Shown in pieces: positions 60,064 through 64,000 of a DNA stretch of 64,000 nt. How positions within the stretch are numbered: the stretch's first letter is position 1; each line of letters starts with the position of its first letter. The position numbers and the translations under genes were made by a program. A model generated the notes under the pieces. The model searched no databases. It worked only from the letters and a program-made list of their open reading frames with translations, and had not been told where the DNA came from. Origin of the DNA: Monosporascus cannonballus (Eukaryota > Ascomycota > Sordariomycetes > Xylariales); the NCBI GenBank assembly GCA_004154925.1, contig QJNS01000060.1, forward strand, positions 62,001 to 126,000. The letters are read 5' to 3'.

Positions 60064-60906
60064 TATCCCATACTACCTGACACGACGGTTATTTTAGTAA
60101 CTATAATATTCGAAGTTTCTGTCATAGATATTAAATTTTTAACAATCAACAATAATTTTAATATGGAATAATATTTTATTTCTTAAACGAAATACTCTAT
60201 AATTACTATCGTTAACATTAGCGTAAAAATATTAAAAATTATATATTTGGTGAATTTTACGAATGAACTATAAGATATATATTGGAATTATCGCTTTAAT
60301 CTTATTTGTAATATTAAAACCGAAAGCTATTGTTTAATAATATTAGATTATATGAATTTGGTTCTTCACATGTTTTTCCTGCTGCATAATAAATATATGT
60401 TTGACTTATTTAATATATCTCCTATAAAAAACAACATAAATTATATATTAACTGTTCTCGAAGAAGATGGAATTATATAAACTATATTGGGAAACATAAC
60501 AAATTGTCTTTTTAATTTTAAGGCTTTATTAAACCTGTCGCCTTTTCAACTGTTATCTACGTCTAGTCTAATTTGTATTTAGGACGGTTTTTATCGATCG
60601 GAGCAGCCGAGCAAATCAGCGTTCGTAATTGTTCTCAATGGTTTATGTCAAAAGCTAAAAGTCGGAATTCTTAAAGCCGTGACTATGGTTCGTTTATTCT
60701 ATATATATCGAAATATTTAATTTTCTTTCTAAGCTTAAATTAATTTTTCTTTGAATATCGCCAAAAGTCTTTTTATAATTCCTATCTTATTCGATATAAA
60801 CTTTTGTAAAGATCGATTATCATAATTGTCGTAAATGAAATCCTAGACAAAAATTAAAAACCATAATCTATTTTTAAGAATCAAGCTTTTAAGTCGATTG
60901 AACTAT
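60064..60906. other. AT-rich spacer with a moderately GC-richer patch
   Basis: Mostly RIP-type sequence. The patch at about 60540-60700 (around ATCGATCGGAGCAGCCGAGC) is less depleted of C and G but shows no open frame or element ends. Nothing else seen. Confidence 0.5.
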
Positions 60907-61314
60907 TGTCACGACCTGATAAGCTCAGGCCTACGGAAACGGTCGCAACAAGGATGACACGACCCACCTTGCAAATTACGTAACTAGAAGTGATCACTGA
61001 CGGGTTAGTGATCACTTCAGAACAGTCACGATCAAAAACGATTATAATTATTACATTAGGAGTAATCGGTGGTGATCGCCAGTAAAAAACAAAAAGGATA
61101 TATACGTTCGTTATTTCCATAGTTTAAATAATACCAGCTTGTAATACTTATTAATACTAATCGTTTATGATTAACAGTTCGTTACCTAAAACGCCTTTGG
61201 TATTACGAAACGTAATACATTACTGTATCCATTGCTTAGATTCCCACGATACTCCTGCCAACATAAACCCGTACGACTTAGGTTTAATAGTTGGTTAAAC
61301 CCTTAGCCGTTATA
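60907..61314 (+). repeat. GypB-3 5' LTR
   Basis: About 408 bp, colinear with 25922-26342 and 54208-54594 (shared start, CTTATTAATACTAATCGTTT, ACGTAATACATTACTG and TTTAATAGTTGGTTAAACC blocks). Contains a dyad around GAAGTGATCACTGACGGGTTAGTGATCACTTC (61005 region): two 11-base arms AGTGATCACT-like. The inner end is followed by CGTTACAAGC. Confidence 0.88.
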
Positions 61315-61370
61315 CGTTACAAGCTTTTGTTCAGTAATACCGTCAGACTTTAAGCAATATCGCCGACATT

Positions 61371-62429
61371 ATGTTTACCAGCAAGCAGCCCGAACAGCCC
61401 ACTTACCAGGTCCTTGAAAACCCTGATACTGGAATGGAATCCGAGGAAAAAAAGGAGCAGCCTCGCCTTTCTCGAAAGGAAGTTCTTCGACGCCTGGATG
61501 TTATGAACGAACGCATTATCCAGCTTGAATAAGACAAAAATGACCTTACTACGTCTTTCCAAGCTGCCCATAAGAAGCTTAAGGAAAAGGGAAAGGTCCC
61601 CGAAATTGGAAAACCCTTTCGGTCGAACCAGGTTATTTAGCTAAATTCCACCAAGGAACTAGGAAAAGTCCTTAAACCCCCTAAGCCGGAATTTTTTGAT
61701 AGAACTTTTACTAAATTATAACTGTTCCTAACCCAATGCCGAACATACTTTGGGTATTTTCCCATTCGACTTACTACGCCTACTTTACGAATTAAGTTCG
61801 CGGTTGGACGACTTACCGGAGACGCGGTTACTTAATTTAAGCCGGCCATAAAAGAATACGTCACCTTGCCAGTCGAGAAATAAAACCTAGAAGTGATACG
61901 AATTTATAACGATTACGAATAATTCGAACAGGCATTAACGAAGGCATTCGGAATGGTAAACGAAAAAACAAAAGCCGAGATGCAGATCTAATAGTTACGA
62001 CAAAAGGGATCGGTATCCAAGTATGGCAGCATATTTATTCAGCTGGCATCTAAGCTAAATTAAGGATAAAAAACATTAATGGCCAAGTTCTTCGACGGCC
62101 TGAAAAAAGAAGTACAGAAAGAGTTTTTCAAACTAAACCGACCTGATTATCTGTCAGATTATATCGCTATGGCAATCAAAATTAATGATCGACAATATAC
62201 CTGGCGTACGAAAAGCACTAAGGGAAAGCATAACAACAAACTTTAGCATACGGCTAATATCAACGCTCCTCGGCGCAACAATACTTCCCACGGTATTGAA
62301 CCAGGCCTTATGGAGCTAGGAGCCACCTACAAGAGGGACTGGAGCCAGATTAAATGCTATAATTGCGGAAAAAAAGGGCATAAAGCCTATAAATGCCCCT
62401 CGCCCAAAAAGCTACGAAAAAACAACTAG
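61371..62429 (+). pseudogene. GypB-3 gag with CCHC zinc knuckle, interrupted by RIP stops
   Basis: A single frame of 352 codons stays in register from ATG 61371 to TAG 62427-62429. Start MFTSKQPEQPTYQVLENPDT; gag core with LTTPTLRIKFAVGRLTGDAV (about residues 139-158) and FEQALTKAFGMVNEKTKAEM; near the end a perfect CX2CX4HX4C knuckle CYNCGKKGHKAYKC (62355-62396, residues 329-342) binding RNA. Internal stops, e.g. at 61530, 61638, 61719 and 61833, are all TAA or TAG where Gln or Trp fits. No frameshift. Non-functional as it stands, but very recently so compared with its relatives. Confidence 0.92.
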
Positions 62430-63402
62430 AAGCCTGTACCCGAAAGATAATCCAAAGGGAATCAGAAAAAAAAAAGCAAATTTATTAACATAATTCGACC
62501 TAAGTATATACCAGGCCCCCCGTAACAAGAAATGCAATAAGAGATGCGAAAAACCAAAAACCTGGCTCAGCAGGCAATTAAGGAAAAACGGAGCATCTTT
62601 AAAAGATAGCTAAAAAAGTACTAGGGCTGGACGGAGAAAATCTGTCCTAAAACCCTTAATCGATACAGCAGGATACATGCTATTTATTGCAAACGATAAA
62701 GCTGCCCTGCCCATAAGGAATAAAAACGACACATCCATAGCAAAATTACCTGAATATATTACGAAGGATTCGACTTTCCTAACAGAACGGGAAATAACAA
62801 AAATAACGAACAATAATATCGACACTTTCGATCCATAACCCCTGAAGATAATTTTCTTTAACTGGCTGTAGCAGAAAATTGGCCAGAAGGGAAATAATAT
62901 CCGCAGGAAAACCCCTTTTGTCACTACGAATAATGCGACCACCAAACAGAAAAGGAGTTAATCTAGCGTACGGTGGAAAAGCATTGCCAAAAAGCTATTA
63001 CGGATCTTTATTTCCAATTAGCATTTACCACAAACCCTAATAAGCGACAAGCCTTAAAAAAAGAAATTTAACGATTTATACGAAATCTCCAATAGGAAAG
63101 GGATAAAGCCCAATAAGAAGCCATACGCCACATTAAGGAGTAATTTACCCAATGGGGAAAGGAATTACAGCAGAATTAGGAACAATTAATATAACTTAAA
63201 GGTACAATACGCCGACAAAAACAACAGATACAGCAGCTTAACGCGTTATACAAAGAAACACAGACAAGGCTTGACAAATTCGAAAAGGAGTTAAAAGAAA
63301 AAAATTACCTGTAAAAAAGCCGCAGGATAACGAAACCCAGAAAAATCAGGAAGAACTCCCAAAAAAGGCTTTAAACGCGACGATAAAAGCCGTTAATAAC
63401 CC
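62430..63402 (+). pseudogene. GypB-3 gag-pol linker relic
   Basis: Charged, helix-rich coding relic (Glu, Lys, Gln rich; e.g. LDKFEKELKEK at about 63272-63304) with stops and probable frame changes. The segment is shared with GypB-1 around 10150-10250. No catalytic domain identified. A 111-codon minus-strand frame here (62610-62945) is a shadow. Confidence 0.6.
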
Positions 63403-63760
63403 TATCACCCTGGATATACGAATCGGAACGCACTGGTATACCGCAATGGTGGACTGCGAAACTATGTACGGGAATTACATCGCACCGGACGTAATTAACG
63501 AACTCAAACTACCATAAAGATACAAATTAAAACCCTATATAGCGACGAACGCTGAAAGTTAGGATTTCGCCTACGATAACGGAAAAATCCTATGCGAAAT
63601 TAATTACTTCGAGATCTTTATTTAAGGACGACATTAAATAGTTGATTTCGACGTCGTTCCGTTTAGGAATTACGACATAATCTTAGGATTATTATGGATA
63701 CGCCAATACGGAGTTTTGATTAACGGAAAAACTGGCCAGGTAAAATTCCTTTCACCTTCC
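63403..63760 (+). pseudogene. GypB-3 aspartic protease relic (start of pol)
   Basis: Frame reads ITLDIRIGTHWYTAMVDCET, then YGNYIAPDVINELKLP, later FDVVPFRNYDIILGLLWIRQ and NGKTGQVKF. This follows the retropepsin layout of gypsy elements: active-site VDxG-type loop (here VDCE, the Gly lost) and a YDIILGxxWL block. Some stops. Homologous to 10330-10680 in GypB-1. Confidence 0.78.
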
Positions 63761-64000
63761 ATTAATAAACAAAAAGAAAAAATAAGATCTTAATATTCGA
63801 TCGAAAATAACGACGAATACAAGCATAAAAATACGACAAATACTTTACCACCCAAAAGGATAAAACATAAAAAAGAAAACGGGTATCAAAGAAAAATACG
63901 ACGTATCGTTATTACCATTAGAACAAAATTAAGGCAATTAAATAATAATCTAAAATAACAGCCCCAAAAGTTAGAAAATTTGACCAATATGCTACCACAA

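Larger units (their letters stand above)
60907..64000 (+). mobile_element. GypB-3: gypsy element, 5' half, only moderately RIP-mutated (truncated by window end)
   Basis: LTR 60907-61314 (TGTCACGACCTGATAAGC to AGCCGTTATA), leader, gag (61371-62429), spacer and protease region (63403-63760). Coding frames remain readable with scattered TAA/TAG, so this is the best reference for the family. RT, integrase and the 3' LTR would lie beyond 64000. Confidence 0.9.

Noticed and set aside
62610..62945. 111-codon minus-strand frame
   Set aside because: Shadow of the GypB-3 gag-pol linker on the plus strand; Phe/Val/Leu-rich antisense reading of lysine/glutamate codons.
6250..64000. Mitochondrial origin of the AT-rich DNA
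   Set aside because: It contains LTR retrotransposons and a mariner element with RIP-type mutations and no mitochondrial rRNA, tRNA or respiratory genes, and is contiguous with a nuclear NRPS gene.

Overview
The window comes from a filamentous ascomycete. About 6 kb of ordinary, GC-balanced fungal DNA carries a single-module nonribosomal peptide synthetase gene and the 5' part of a divergent small membrane-protein gene. This joins abruptly, between about 5.95 and 6.25 kb, to roughly 58 kb of extremely AT-rich DNA; for example, 22501-22560 has only 6 G/C in 60 bases. The AT-rich part has the hallmarks of repeat-induced point mutation (RIP): TpA enrichment, in-frame TAA/TAG where Gln or Trp codons are expected, and decayed retrotransposon protein motifs. 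I see no credible host gene, tRNA or rRNA in it.

Left part (1-6200): a two-exon membrane protein on the minus strand (1-446, cut by the window edge), a 743-bp divergent intergenic region, and an intronless C-A-T-R synthetase (1190-5941). This looks like the edge of a secondary-metabolite cluster abutting a transposon block.

The AT-rich part can be largely resolved as nested transposons. I use local names: GypA is a Ty3/gypsy chromovirus with ~420-bp LTRs, GypB a second gypsy family with ~390-420-bp LTRs, GypC a gypsy with 188-bp LTRs, and there is one Tc1/mariner element. Reading the nest: a GypA element (5' LTR 6667-7066, probably 3' LTR 31256-31660) contains a Tc1/mariner copy (7331-15763). 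That contains a GypB element (7628-14709). Its left LTR in turn contains a GypA solo LTR (7649-8066), and its interior contains a 122-bp solo LTR (13330-13451). Further right, a second GypB element (34727 to about 55910, minus orientation) was split by a full-length GypA (38639-45947, duplicated site ATATG) and a full-length GypC (47370-54623, duplicated site TTTAT/TTTGT). The right LTR of GypC carries a GypB solo LTR (54208-54594, duplicated site ATAAT). A third, much less decayed GypB copy starts at 60907 and runs off the window.

Other resolved insertions are solo LTRs at 18439-18588 (GGAAT), 25922-26342 (AAGAT) and 59880-60059 (TGTA). Short LTR-like elements of 122-180 bp stand out as islands of normal base composition, which fits insertion after RIP or a length below the RIP threshold.

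The most unusual item is an extra reading frame antisense to pol at the 3' end of GypA (39162-39884, with a decayed homologue at about 30430-31150). It encodes a Cys-rich, coiled-coil protein whose tail overlaps the chromodomain on the opposite strand. Stretches of 18.6-25.9, 26.3-30.4, 31.7-34.7 and 55.9-59.9 kb remain unassigned RIP-mutated DNA. Length bookkeeping suggests about 8.7 kb of further nested insertion is hidden between about 16.9 and 30.4 kb.
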